In this document: positions 29,435-63,418 of the stretch, piece after piece
Numbering within the stretch: position 1 is the stretch's first letter
Layout of the letters: every line of letters begins with the position of its first letter
NCBI RefSeq assembly: GCF_000733295.1
Contig: NZ_JPMI01000017.1
Span: 49,702 to 113,701 of the forward strand
From: Archangium violaceum Cb vi76
GTDB lineage: Bacteria > Myxococcota > Myxococcia > Myxococcales > Myxococcaceae
Length of the DNA stretch: 64,000 nt
Direction of reading: 5' to 3'
The notes under the pieces: model-generated
What the model saw: the letters and a program-made list of their open reading frames with translations, nothing else
What the model was told of the DNA's origin: nothing
Databases searched by the model: none
Position numbers and translations under genes: made by a program

Positions 29435-30466
29435 ATGGAGGAAGAGTTCTCACTCGTCGGCATGACGGAGGACATGGGGATCAACTCCGTCCTCTTCGGC
29501 TTCATCGGCTTGTGCCAGATGGCCTTCCCCCAGCGCCTCCGGGCCTGCTTCCTGCTGGGCAGCCATGCGACGGGGGATGGGGTCGCCGACAGCGACCTCG
29601 ACCTGCTGCTCGTCTTCAAGGACCGGTTCCAGGAAGGGGAGGGGGAGCGCCATGAGCACTTCCGCCGCTCCGTGGGCATGATGGCCCGCTTCCCCCTGGA
29701 TGTGAGCGCCATGGACGAGGCCCGGCTGATGGCCGAAGGCACCGTCAACCTGAAGCGGGCCTCCCTGTTGCTGGCGGGGGAAGACATCCGCGAGCGCATC
29801 CCGCTGATGCCCCTCGAGCAGTGGCTGCGCTTCTGCATGCACCGGCCCTATATGTTCATGGAGCGCGCCCGCGCTCGCGCCGAGGGCGAACCCCTGCGCT
29901 ACCCGCTCGCCCATCCGGACCCGCGGGGCGAACTCTACGGCTACGATCACTCCGCCGTACTGGATGCCCAGGGCATGCCGCACCGGGGCTTCAAGGAACT
30001 GGTCACCCTGGCCAGCCGGCTCGCGGCGGCCGAGGTGGCTCTGGCCGGAAAACACGTGTTCTCCAAGCGCGACGCCATCGAGGCGCACCGCCTGCACGTC
30101 AACAACGAGCGGACGCTCCTGTTCGAGCAGATCCACGAGTGCCGCAAGCGCTGGGGCTACCGGGTGCCGGATGCCCCCGAGGACCAGGCGAACCTGCGCT
30201 CCCTCTGCGCCCGCATCCTGGACGCGGAGAACCATTTCCTGGGCCTCTACAAGGACTACCTGCTCGCCGAGCTCCAGCGCGGAGAGGTTCGCGACCGGGT
30301 GCTGGCCGCCCGGCGCCTGGGGGAGATCCTCTATCCCGGCTCCGAGGTGCCCGCCGCCCTGACTCCGCTCCAGGAAGCGCCGGAACCCGAGCTGCGCGAG
30401 GCCGCCCGGGAGTCGCTTCGCCTCATCGAGCGGTACTCCGCCCACCAGAACTCTCCAGCGGCCTGA
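29435..30466 (+). CDS. Nucleotidyltransferase-domain protein in the biosynthetic locus
   Basis: 343 residues from the ATG at 29435 (GAGGGG upstream); an open extension to 29210 is Pro/Arg-rich and has no start signals. The pol-beta-type motif is exact: G42-S43-x10-D54-x-D56 in GSHATGDGVADSDLDLLLVF, with a third acidic candidate in the following strand (LDVSAMDE). A helical C-terminal half with HRLHVNNERTLLFEQIH and a HEAT-like end (EARRLGEIL-type helices) follows. Family members transfer a nucleotide to small molecules or proteins. It is 29 bases before CmlA-like copy 2 and in the same direction as the exporter, so product modification or self-protection is possible. Substrate unknown. Confidence 0.72.
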   Translation: MEEEFSLVGMTEDMGINSVLFGFIGLCQMAFPQRLRACFLLGSHATGDGVADSDLDLLLVFKDRFQEGEGERHEHFRRSVGMMARFPLDVSAMDEARLMAEGTVNLKRASLLLAGEDIRERIPLMPLEQWLRFCMHRPYMFMERARARAEGEPLRYPLAHPDPRGELYGYDHSAVLDAQGMPHRGFKELVTLASRLAAAEVALAGKHVFSKRDAIEAHRLHVNNERTLLFEQIHECRKRWGYRVPDAPEDQANLRSLCARILDAENHFLGLYKDYLLAELQRGEVRDRVLAARRLGEILYPGSEVPAALTPLQEAPEPELREAARESLRLIERYSAHQNSPAA

Positions 30467-30495
30467 GTCTTCGAGCCTTCCTCCGAGGAGTGTGG

Positions 30496-32088
30496 ATGTC
30501 CACGCCCGCGCTGTACCTGAAGCAGAACGTCGTCACCGAACCGCTCTACAACCAGTGGTACGCGTGGTGGTTCCTGGCCTCGCCCATGACGGCGCCACTC
30601 TTCGTGGCCAACCTCCATGTGAAGATCATGGAGTCCTTCGTGGACAACCCGGCCATCCACGTGGCCGCGCTGAAGAGCCCGGTGCTGCGGGGCGGGCCCT
30701 ACATCAACTACGGCGTGCAGCAGGTGGACGCGGTCAAGGCCCTGCTCGAGCGCACCCTGAAGGAAGAGGCCCTGTCCCTGCGGTACGCGGAGGCCGTCCT
30801 GGAGCTGGAGAAGCTGCTGGACTCGGCCGAGGGTTTCTCCCTGGAGGAACTGTACCCGCGCGTGCCGGACCTGCTGCGCGGCTACGTGGAGCTCACGTAT
30901 GACATGAAGAACCGGGCCTCGCCCCGCTTCTTCGAGTCGCTCCTCTACCGCAGCCCCTTCCACCGCGAGTCCTCGCAGAGCCTCTGCATGCGGCTCATCC
31001 ATGGAGACGCCCGGCCCTACGTCTTCAGCACCCCACGGCTGGATACGCTCGACGGCAGCCTCCAGGTGAAGGTTCCCTACCGGCACCAGGCCCTCGACCA
31101 GCTCTACGCCATGCGGCGCACCCCCGGCCCCGTGGAGCCCGTGCGCGAGGCGCTGGGAATCGAGTCCCGGGACTTCGAGACCTTCTCCTCCTTCTTCACG
31201 GACCAGCCGCCGCGCCCCGCTCCCCGGTACGACGGCGATGGTGTGCGCGTGCGCTACTTCGGCCACGCGTGCGTGCTCATCGAGTCGCGCCACGTCAGCC
31301 TCCTCACGGATCCGGTCGTCAGCTACGACTTCCCCACGGACATGCCGCGCTACACCTTCGCGGATCTGCCGGAGAAGATCGACTACGTGCTCATCACCCA
31401 CGGGCACGCCGATCACCTGATGTTCGAGCCGCTGCTCCAGCTGCGCCACCGCATCGGCACCATCGTGGTGCCCGCGAACAACGGCGGACGGATCGCGGAC
31501 CCCTCGCTCAAGCTGATGCTCAAGCACGCCGGCTTCCACAACGTGGTGGCGCTCTCGGACCTGGAGTCCCTGCCGCTCCCCGGTGGCGAGCTCATCGGCC
31601 TGCCCTTCATCGGCGAGCACGGAGATCTCGACATCCAGGCCAAGATCGCCCACCTCGTCCGGCTCGAGGGGAAGAACCTGTTGATGGCCGCCGACTCCAA
31701 CGCGCTCGAGCCGCGCCTCTACGAGCATGTCCACCGCGAGGTGGGGAACATCGACATGATGTGGCTGGGCATGGAGTCCGAAGGTGGGCCGCTGAGCTGG
31801 ATGTACGGCCCCCTGCTGCCCGCTCCCATGCCCAGGAAGATGGATCAGTCCCGGCGGCTCAATGGCTCCAACGCCGTGCGCGCCATCGAGATCGTCCAGC
31901 GGCTCGAGCCCGGGCAGGTCTTCATCTACGCCATGGGCCGCGAGCCCTGGCTGGGCCATGTGATGGTGATGGGCTACCACGAGAACTCGCCGCAGCTCGT
32001 GGAGTCCCGCAAGCTGCTCGAGTACTGCCGCCAGCACGGCATCACCGCGGACATGCCCTACGGTCAGGCCGAGCTCTTCCTCCGCTGA
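30496..32088 (+). CDS. CmlA-type diiron amino-acid beta-hydroxylase, copy 2
   Basis: A 530-residue paralogue of the 26726-28315 gene; the two C-terminal halves are roughly three-quarters identical by eye. GAGGAG precedes the ATG by 5 bases. Metal-site residues are H302-x-H304-x-D306-H307, E374 (IGEHGDL), D400 (AADSNA) and E427 (MESEGG). Each is exactly three positions less than the CmlA ligands I recall (H305, H307, D309, H310, E377, D403, E430). Expected reaction: O2-dependent beta-hydroxylation of an aminoacyl thioester on an NRPS carrier domain. It is 29 bases after the nucleotidyltransferase and 20 bases before the ABC exporter, so all three look like one operon. Confidence 0.86.
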   Translation: MSTPALYLKQNVVTEPLYNQWYAWWFLASPMTAPLFVANLHVKIMESFVDNPAIHVAALKSPVLRGGPYINYGVQQVDAVKALLERTLKEEALSLRYAEAVLELEKLLDSAEGFSLEELYPRVPDLLRGYVELTYDMKNRASPRFFESLLYRSPFHRESSQSLCMRLIHGDARPYVFSTPRLDTLDGSLQVKVPYRHQALDQLYAMRRTPGPVEPVREALGIESRDFETFSSFFTDQPPRPAPRYDGDGVRVRYFGHACVLIESRHVSLLTDPVVSYDFPTDMPRYTFADLPEKIDYVLITHGHADHLMFEPLLQLRHRIGTIVVPANNGGRIADPSLKLMLKHAGFHNVVALSDLESLPLPGGELIGLPFIGEHGDLDIQAKIAHLVRLEGKNLLMAADSNALEPRLYEHVHREVGNIDMMWLGMESEGGPLSWMYGPLLPAPMPRKMDQSRRLNGSNAVRAIEIVQRLEPGQVFIYAMGREPWLGHVMVMGYHENSPQLVESRKLLEYCRQHGITADMPYGQAELFLR

Positions 32089-32108
32089 CGGCCTCCGCCC
32101 CCCACCGC

Positions 32109-33854
32109 ATGTCCCAGGACTCTTCCTCCTCCACCGTGCGCCGCCTCCTGGGACTGGCCCGGGCCGAGTGGCGAGCCCTGTCCGCCGGCGTCTTCTTCCT
32201 GCTGCTCAGCAGCGGCATGGCCCTCGTCTTCCCCCAGGCCCTCCGGTTCATCATCGACGAGGCACTCGGGGCCAGGAATCAGGCCTTCATCGACCGGGCC
32301 GCGCTCGGGCTCATCGCCGTCTTCGCCGTGCAGGCCGGGGCCGATGCGCTGCGCTACTCCTTCTTCACCCACGCGGGCGAGCGCATCGTGACGCGGCTGC
32401 GGCACGAGCTGTTCGCCAGCCTCGTGGCCCAGGAGGTGGCCTTCTTCGACGAGCACAAGACCGGCGAGCTCACGAGCCGGCTCACCGCCGATACCCAGGT
32501 GCTCCAACACGCGGTGAGCAACAACATCGCCACGGCCCTGCGCTGTGGCGCCCAGGCGGCTGGTGGCCTGGCCCTGTTGCTCTACACCTCGCCGCTCCTC
32601 ACCCTGTTGATGCTGGCCATCGTGCCCCCCGTGGTCGTCGCGACCGTGCTCTTCGGCCGGCGCATCCGGCAGACCTCGCGGAGGGTGCAGGCCGCGCTCG
32701 CCGAGGCCAATGGTGTGGCCGATGAAGTCCTATCCGGCATCCGCACCGTGCGCGCCTTCGCCGCCGAGCGCCATGAAGTAGGGCGCTACCGCCTCGGTCT
32801 CGAGCGCGCCTTCGAGGTGGCTCGCGAGCGCGCCCGCCTGTCCACCGCTTATGTTGCCAGCACCTCCTTCGCGGGCCTCGCCGCCGCCGCCGTCGTGCTG
32901 TGGTACGGCAGTAGGTTGATGCTCCGGGGCGAGCTCTCCATGGGCGGTCTTACCTCCTTCCTCGTCTACTCCACCCTCGTCTCCATGGCCCTGAGCGGGC
33001 TGACCGACCTGTGGGCGGACCTCATGCGCGCCTCGGGCTGCGCCGAGCGCGTCTTCGAGATGCTCGACCGCCAGCCCTCCATGCCCTCCTCGGGCGGCGA
33101 GCGTCTCCGGGAGCTTCAGGGCGAGATCCGGTTCCAGGCCGTGCGCTTCGCCTATCCCGCTCGCCCGGACCTGCCCGTGCTCCATGACATCGACCTGGGG
33201 CTCCAGCCGGGCGAGGTGGTGGCCATCGTCGGGCCCTCGGGCGCCGGCAAGTCCACCATCGCCGGGCTGCTGACGCGCATGTATGACCCCCAGGGCGGGC
33301 GCGTGCTGCTGGATGGGATGGAGTTGCGCTCCCTGGACCCCGAGTGGCTCCGGCAGCGGATTGGCACCGTGGCCCAGGAGCCGCTGCTGTTCGCCTCGTC
33401 CATCGCCGACAACATCCGCTACGGCCGCATGGATGCCTCGGACGCGGAGCTCGAGGCCGCCGCTCGCGCCGCCAACGCCCACGAGTTCATCTCCCGCTTC
33501 CCCGAGGGTTATCGCACCCTGGTGGGCGAGCGCGGTGTGCAGCTGTCCGGTGGTCAGAAGCAGCGCATCGCCATCGCTCGCGCCGTGCTGAAGGACCCGC
33601 GCTTGTTGGTGCTCGATGAGGCCACCAGCGCGCTCGACGCGGAGAGTGAGCATCTGGTGCAGGAGGCCCTGGAGCGGCTGATGCGGGGCCGCACCACGCT
33701 CATCATCGCGCACCGCCTCTCCACCGTGATTGGCGCGGACCGCGTGCTGGTGCTCGAGGGGGGCAGGGTGGTGCAGAGCGGCGACCACTCCACCCTCATG
33801 GGCCAGGAGGGGCTCTACCGCAGGCTGGTGGAGCGCCAGTTCGTGGCCGCCTGA
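32109..33854 (+). CDS. ABC-type exporter, fused membrane and ATPase half-transporter
   Basis: A 581-residue MsbA/LmrA-type half-transporter: six hydrophobic segments in residues 20-300, then an ATPase domain with Walker A GPSGAGKST (about 375), Q-loop VAQEP, signature LSGGQKQR (about 479), Walker B LLVLDEATSALD (about 500) and H-loop IIAHRLST. It should work as a homodimer in the inner membrane. It starts 20 bases after CmlA-like copy 2 and ends 205 bases from the facing end of the NRPS gene, so export of the lipopeptide is the likely role, though lipid export cannot be excluded. Confidence 0.92.
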   Translation: MSQDSSSSTVRRLLGLARAEWRALSAGVFFLLLSSGMALVFPQALRFIIDEALGARNQAFIDRAALGLIAVFAVQAGADALRYSFFTHAGERIVTRLRHELFASLVAQEVAFFDEHKTGELTSRLTADTQVLQHAVSNNIATALRCGAQAAGGLALLLYTSPLLTLLMLAIVPPVVVATVLFGRRIRQTSRRVQAALAEANGVADEVLSGIRTVRAFAAERHEVGRYRLGLERAFEVARERARLSTAYVASTSFAGLAAAAVVLWYGSRLMLRGELSMGGLTSFLVYSTLVSMALSGLTDLWADLMRASGCAERVFEMLDRQPSMPSSGGERLRELQGEIRFQAVRFAYPARPDLPVLHDIDLGLQPGEVVAIVGPSGAGKSTIAGLLTRMYDPQGGRVLLDGMELRSLDPEWLRQRIGTVAQEPLLFASSIADNIRYGRMDASDAELEAAARAANAHEFISRFPEGYRTLVGERGVQLSGGQKQRIAIARAVLKDPRLLVLDEATSALDAESEHLVQEALERLMRGRTTLIIAHRLSTVIGADRVLVLEGGRVVQSGDHSTLMGQEGLYRRLVERQFVAA

Positions 33855-33882
33855 CGCTCCCGGGACTGATCCGTGACTATTT

Positions 33883-34018
33883 CCCCTCGCCCTCCGGGAG
33901 AGGGACGGGGTGAGGGTTCCACGGCCCCCGGGTTGAATCCCCTGTCCACATCGTGGGACACGGGTTGGAGAACGGGCCCGGATACCCTCACCCCCACCCT
34001 CTCCCGAGGGGAGAGGGA
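33883..34018. repeat. Inverted pair of REP-like elements between convergent genes
   Basis: Two copies of an extragenic palindrome. Copy 1 (33883-33918) reads CCCTCGCCCTCCGGGAGAGG then GACGGGGTGAGGGTT. Copy 2 (33983-34018) is the inverse and reads, on the other strand, CCCTCTCCCCTCGGGAGAGG then GTGGGGGTGAGGGTA. Each has its own small stem (CCCTC.../GGGAGAGGG) and together they can fold into one large hairpin. The place, between two convergent stops, suits a two-way terminator or mRNA end. No gene is visible in this 205-base gap. Confidence 0.8.
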
Positions 34019-34059
34019 GTTTCTGGTCACTTCCCTCAAGGGGGTTTTCCTCTGGAGGA

Positions 34060-59613
<25,554 letters not shown>

Positions 59614-59798
59614 GGTCGAGGGTGTGGGACTGGAGCCGGGAGGCTGCCGCGCCGGGGGGTCGCCGGGGGGCCTTCAAGATACGTCACTTTCGAGCGACTC
59701 CAGCACGGACGTCTGACCGCCCGGGCTTTCCCGCCTCCGCCGCGTGTGGTTGAACCCCCGTCTCGACCTCATGCCGGAGCCGGCCAGGAGCGCGACGT
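59614..59798. promoter_or_regulatory. Divergent promoter region of the synthetase and the hydrolase-like lipoprotein
   Basis: 185 bases between the synthetase ATG (minus) and the lipoprotein ATG (plus). Both promoters must lie here unless transcription enters from afar. Around 59670-59690 the DNA is locally less GC-rich (TTCAAGATACGTCACTTTCG on the plus strand), the best place for a -10 on either strand. I find no clear consensus pair, sigma-54 box or riboswitch. Confidence 0.4.
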
Positions 59799-61739
59799 AT
59801 GTGGGAGCGGATGCGGAGACACGGGACGATGGCCTTGCTGTGTGCGGTGGCGCTGCTGGCTGCCTGCCCGGACCCCGAGCGGCCGCTGGAGGTGCCCGAG
59901 GGTTGCAATCCGCTGGCGGCGGAGCACGACTGCCTCCTGCCATTCCCCTCGGACTACTTCCTCGCGGAGGACGGGACGCTGCCCTCGGGCCATCGCGTGC
60001 GGCTCTCCGAGGCCGCGAAGCTGAAGACGAAGGAGGGGACGGGGTTCGACTTCACGGACCTGCACGCGGCGGACGGCTGGTCGCACGGCACGCAGATCCT
60101 CGCCCTGTTTCCCGGAGGCGTGGACGTCGCCAACCTCCCGTCCCTCCAGAGCCCCGCGGCGGTCAGCGGGACCACGATGCTGCTGGACGCCGAGCAGGGA
60201 AAGGGCGTGCTCCACTTCGCCGAGCTGGACCCGCGTGCTCCGATTGACGAGCGCCGCGCGCTCCTCTTGAGGCCCCTGGTGCGGCTGCGCAACCAGACGC
60301 GCTACATCGTGGCCCTGCGCGGGCTGAGGGCGAAGAGTGGGGGCCGGGTGCCCGTCCCCGAGGGTTTCCGCCGCATCCGCGATGGCCAGACGGAAGGAGA
60401 CCCGCTCCTGGAGCCACTCGCCCGGCACTACGAGGAGCGGATCTTCCCGGTGCTCGAGGCCGCGGGAATCCCGCGCGCGGAGCTCCAGCTGGCGTGGGAC
60501 TTCACGACGGGGTCGGAGGAGAACGTCACCCGGGACATGCTGGAGGTGCGGCGCCTCGCGATGGAGTCATTGGAGGCCACGCCGCCCGCCATCACGGTGA
60601 CGGAGGTGAAGGACGATGTGGACGCGAACATCGCCCGGCGCATCACCGGGACGTTGCGCGTGCCGCTCTTCCTGGAGAGTGCCCAACCGGGAGCGCTGCT
60701 CGCGAGGGACGAGCGGGGCCGGGTGCGGCGCAATGGGGAGGCGGAGGTGCCCTTCACGCTCCAGATTCCCCGGAGTGTCTGGGGGCAGGGCGAGGCGCCG
60801 GTGAGACTGCTCCAGTACGGCCATGGCTTCTTCGGAAGCCGGGCCGAGGCGGACTCCTCGTTCGTGAGGCCCTTCATCAACGGGGCGAAGATGGTGGTGC
60901 TCACGGTGGACTGGTGGGGCATGTCCTCCGCGGATGCGCCGATGGTGTTGAATGCCATCGCGAACAACCCTGGCCAGACACTGGGCTTCACGGATCGCGT
61001 GCATCAGGCGATGGCGAACCAGATCGCCGTCACGTACGCGGCGCGCACCACGCTCGGGGCGTTGGAGGAGCTGAGGGACAACGGCGTGCTCGTGTACGAC
61101 CCCGCGAGTACGTACTTCTACGGCATCAGCCAGGGCCACATCCTCGGGGGGACGTATCTGGCGCTTTCGCCGCACATCGAGCGGGGCGTGCTGAGCGTGG
61201 GAGGGGTGGACTTCTCGCTGATGATGTTCCGGGCCAGGCCGTTCAGCCCGTTCCTCTCCTCCATCGCGCAGGTGCTGCCGGACGCGCTCGACCAGCAGAA
61301 GTTCGCGGCGCTGACGCAGACGGGGTTCGATCGGATCGATCCCATCACCTACGCGCCGCACGTGTTGGCGGACACGTACGCCGGAGGTCCCGCGTCGCGC
61401 CGGGTGTTGATGCAGTATGGCTTGGGAGATCCCTCGGTACCCAACGTGGCCACCGAGGTGCACGCCCGCGCGCTGGGACTGGTGCAGCAACTGCCCGCCA
61501 CGAAGCTGGTGCCAGGGCTTCTGCTGCGAGAGGGTGAGGTGGATGGTTCGGCGTTGGTACAGTTCGACTTCAAGCTGCCGGAGCCGCTGCCGGGCACGGT
61601 GGCGGACCTGCCACCGGAGAACAACGCGGTCCACGAGGGCGTGCGGCGTGACGCCGAGAGCCGTGAGCAGGTGAACCGCTTCCTGGTGCCAGGAGGGAAG
61701 GTCGAGGCCGTCTGCGGTGGTATCTGCTACGGCGGGTAG
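59799..61739 (+). CDS. Lipoprotein with alpha/beta-hydrolase-like core
   Basis: A 646-residue protein; the ATG at 59799 has AGGAG 8 bases upstream. The lipobox is VALLAA-C23. The mature N-terminus has the C-N-P-L...C-L-L-P-F-P-S-D-Y-F motif shared with large myxobacterial lipoproteins and extracellular lipases of the VolA/Pla-1 kind. The C-terminal half has YGHGFFGSR, VDWWGMSSADAP and a nucleophile elbow FYGISQGHILGG (Ser444), then VLMQYGLGDPSVPN, which fit an alpha/beta hydrolase. A catalytic His is not assigned. It shares the promoter region of the synthetase but reads away from it; membership in the biosynthetic locus is only possible. Conserved surface esterase/lipase-like protein is the safest label. 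Confidence 0.7.
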   Translation: MWERMRRHGTMALLCAVALLAACPDPERPLEVPEGCNPLAAEHDCLLPFPSDYFLAEDGTLPSGHRVRLSEAAKLKTKEGTGFDFTDLHAADGWSHGTQILALFPGGVDVANLPSLQSPAAVSGTTMLLDAEQGKGVLHFAELDPRAPIDERRALLLRPLVRLRNQTRYIVALRGLRAKSGGRVPVPEGFRRIRDGQTEGDPLLEPLARHYEERIFPVLEAAGIPRAELQLAWDFTTGSEENVTRDMLEVRRLAMESLEATPPAITVTEVKDDVDANIARRITGTLRVPLFLESAQPGALLARDERGRVRRNGEAEVPFTLQIPRSVWGQGEAPVRLLQYGHGFFGSRAEADSSFVRPFINGAKMVVLTVDWWGMSSADAPMVLNAIANNPGQTLGFTDRVHQAMANQIAVTYAARTTLGALEELRDNGVLVYDPASTYFYGISQGHILGGTYLALSPHIERGVLSVGGVDFSLMMFRARPFSPFLSSIAQVLPDALDQQKFAALTQTGFDRIDPITYAPHVLADTYAGGPASRRVLMQYGLGDPSVPNVATEVHARALGLVQQLPATKLVPGLLLREGEVDGSALVQFDFKLPEPLPGTVADLPPENNAVHEGVRRDAESREQVNRFLVPGGKVEAVCGGICYGG

Positions 61740-61764
61740 CTCACCATTAGACGAGGGGATGGAA

Positions 61765-61801
61765 GCGGGTACTTCGGAGGGGTACGAAAGTGGGTACCCG
61801 C
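61765..61801 (+). repeat. GGGTAC triplet repeat and inverted repeat upstream of the tRNA gene
   Basis: GGGTAC occurs three times at 61767, 61780 and 61792 (12-13 bases apart). The outer copies also form the inverted pair GCGGGTAC (61765-61772) / GTACCCGC (61794-61801). The gap of 129 bases holds no other signal; the repeat may end the lipoprotein transcript or bind a regulator. Confidence 0.4.
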
Positions 61802-61868
61802 AGGGCCCCATGGGCGCTGCGGGAGTGCAATGTGGGGCGCGGGCCGGTAGGCTATTGAGGTAATGGAC

Positions 61869-61954
61869 GCACGAGTGGCGAAACTGGCAGACGCAGCGGA
61901 CTTAAAATCCGCTGGCCCGAAGGGGCCGTCCGGGTTCGATCCCCGGCTCGTGCA
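61869..61954 (+). tRNA. tRNA-Leu(UAA)
   Basis: An 86-base type II tRNA. Acceptor arms GCACGAG (61869-61875) and CTCGTGC (61947-61953) pair fully, with discriminator A. Anticodon stem GCGGA/TCCGC holds loop CTTAAAA with anticodon TAA at 61903-61905. The long variable arm GGCCCGAAGGGGCC and T-arm CCGGGTTCGATCCCCGG are typical of tRNA-Leu. CCA is not encoded. It reads UUA, a very rare codon in this genome. Integrase remains lie directly downstream. Confidence 0.95.
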
Positions 61955-61984
61955 ATCCTAAGTGGTTGGACTCACCGAGGATTC

Positions 61985-62180
61985 TCTCTCGTCCCGCGCC
62001 ATGTGCCCCGGTGTGTCCCTCGAGCGCGCGCACGGCGTCCTTCTTCACGTCCGGGCTGAGGTGGGTGTAGCGCATCGTCATCACCCGCGCGCGACGAGGT
62101 GGCTGGCGAAGCTGTGCCGCAGCGTGTGCCAGCCGATGGAACGCAGGCCCGCCCGCTTGCTGGCCCGGAGGATGGCGTTC
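61985..62180 (-). pseudogene. Remnant of a tyrosine recombinase (integrase), C-terminal part
   Basis: On the minus strand one frame reads AILRASKRAGLRSIGWHTLRHSFASHLVARG-like sequence ending in a stop near 62081, with the HxxRH box. A second frame resumes directly with RVMTMRYTHLSPDVKKDAV, which carries the catalytic Tyr. The roughly 15 residues that normally lie between (with the LLGH box) are deleted, and the N-terminal half is missing. It points toward the 3' end of tRNA-Leu, the usual layout for an integrase beside its attachment site. It cannot be active. Confidence 0.8.
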
Positions 62181-62184
62181 CGGG

Positions 62185-63055
62185 GCGCTCGATGAGTTCC
62201 GCCAGCATGAGGAAGAGGGATGCCTCCGTCTTCCCTCCGGCGGTGGGGCGAGGACGATCGCGTTCTTGCCGTCCAGCAGCGCCTTCGCCCAGACGCAGGG
62301 CGCTCCAGGGGTCCTCGGTGGCCACGCGCTGGTGGTACGCCGCCTCCCGCGGCCATGAAGCCACTCGATGCTCTTCGACACCGCCACGGAATTGATGGCG
62401 GCCTGGAGATCGGCCCCGCACACCTCGATCATGGCCGAGGAGACGGTGCGTAACATTTCGGAGAGGTTCAGGACGGACTGAAGGTCGCGCGGCTGCGTCA
62501 GCGGCGCATTGGGCAGCGGCGGCCTCATCTTGTCGGAAACGAAGCCGAGCAGGTGGGACAGGGCCTGCAGTTGGGTGCAGCGGTACAGGGGGGAGAGAAG
62601 GGGGGCGTGACTCCGGGGCACGGGAGCGGGGTCTCGACATCCTTCACGAGCGAGCAATAGGCCGTATCCGAGATGGTCCTGGCCAGCAGGATCTTGATCC
62701 GTTGCGCCACCGCGGCCATGACCTCACCCGTGGTACGGCCCGGCGGAAACTCGTTCTTCCGGATCAAGAGGTTGAGATCGCAGTCGCCGACATAGTCGTC
62801 CCACACCAGCCCCCTGAGCTGTTGTTGCTGCCGGCGTGCCATCAGATTGGCGATGCCCAATCCTCCCTTCACGCTGAGCGAGCACAGCTCGCTGATGCGG
62901 ATCGTGTCGAACAACAGATAGGTGTCCTGGTGGAAGTTCTCCAGGAACTTGTTGGCGTAGTCCTGCAATTGCTCGCGTACCTGCTGGATAGACAGGAATT
63001 GCTTGGTGAACGTCTCGTCCAGTGCTCGTTTGTCGGTAACGGAAATCTTCCTCAT
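62185..63055 (-). pseudogene. Frameshifted gene with helicase-like ATP-binding motif
   Basis: It starts with a clear ATG at 63055 behind AGGAGG (5-base gap) and reads well for about 155 residues (MRKISVTDKRAL..., helical, unrecognised); that frame then runs as nonsense to a stop at 62525. A C-run near 62588 marks a frameshift into another frame that continues sensibly (TQLQALSHLLGFVSDKMRPP...), then hops again. Joined frames give YHQRVATE, LLDGKNAIVLAP and PTAGGKTEASLFLMLAELIE, resembling the Q/Walker A start of a DEAD/DEAH helicase, and stop where integrase sequence begins, implying a deletion fusion. Either a decayed helicase gene or an unknown gene fused to helicase debris. Confidence 0.55.
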
Positions 63056-63418
63056 GCGGCCCTCCTGTTCTGTTGTAGGTCTCCCTTCAGACGTGGTGGC
63101 GTGGACGGTGTGATGAACTCCCCGAGAGCGGCGCCGCTGGGTGAAGACATGAGCCTTGTGCCGTTCACACCGTCCGGCTCCGGCGTCTTGCGGAGGAGCC
63201 GACGAAGGGGGCTGGAGGTCTCGACGCGCCTCACCGCCACCGTGGGCCACATGGAGGGGATGTCTCCGGAGGGCTCGCGGGAGTGACCTATGACCCGCGT
63301 CACAGCTCGCCAGTGAACCCGCACACAGAGCGGCCTGGCCACGAATAGTACATGTGTCTCCACCGTGCGCCGAGGCGCCAGGAGAGAGCCACCATGAGCA
63401 TCCAGAGCACGTGACGCT
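63056..63418. other. Intergenic stretch without recognisable gene
   Basis: 363 bases between two minus-strand genes. Short frames exist on both strands but have no ribosome sites and atypical composition. Lower GC patches near 63290-63360 and 63410-63430 could hold the promoter of the 63055 gene. No repeat or hairpin stands out. Confidence 0.5.

Noticed and set aside
29821..32088. A longer reading of CmlA-like copy 2 from 29821
   Set aside because: The extra N-terminus overlaps the nucleotidyltransferase in another frame; the ATG at 30496 has GAGGAG and matches copy 1.
31269..33854. A longer reading of the ABC exporter from 31269
   Set aside because: The extension overlaps CmlA-like copy 2 out of frame; MSQDSS at 32109 is the natural start of a half-transporter.
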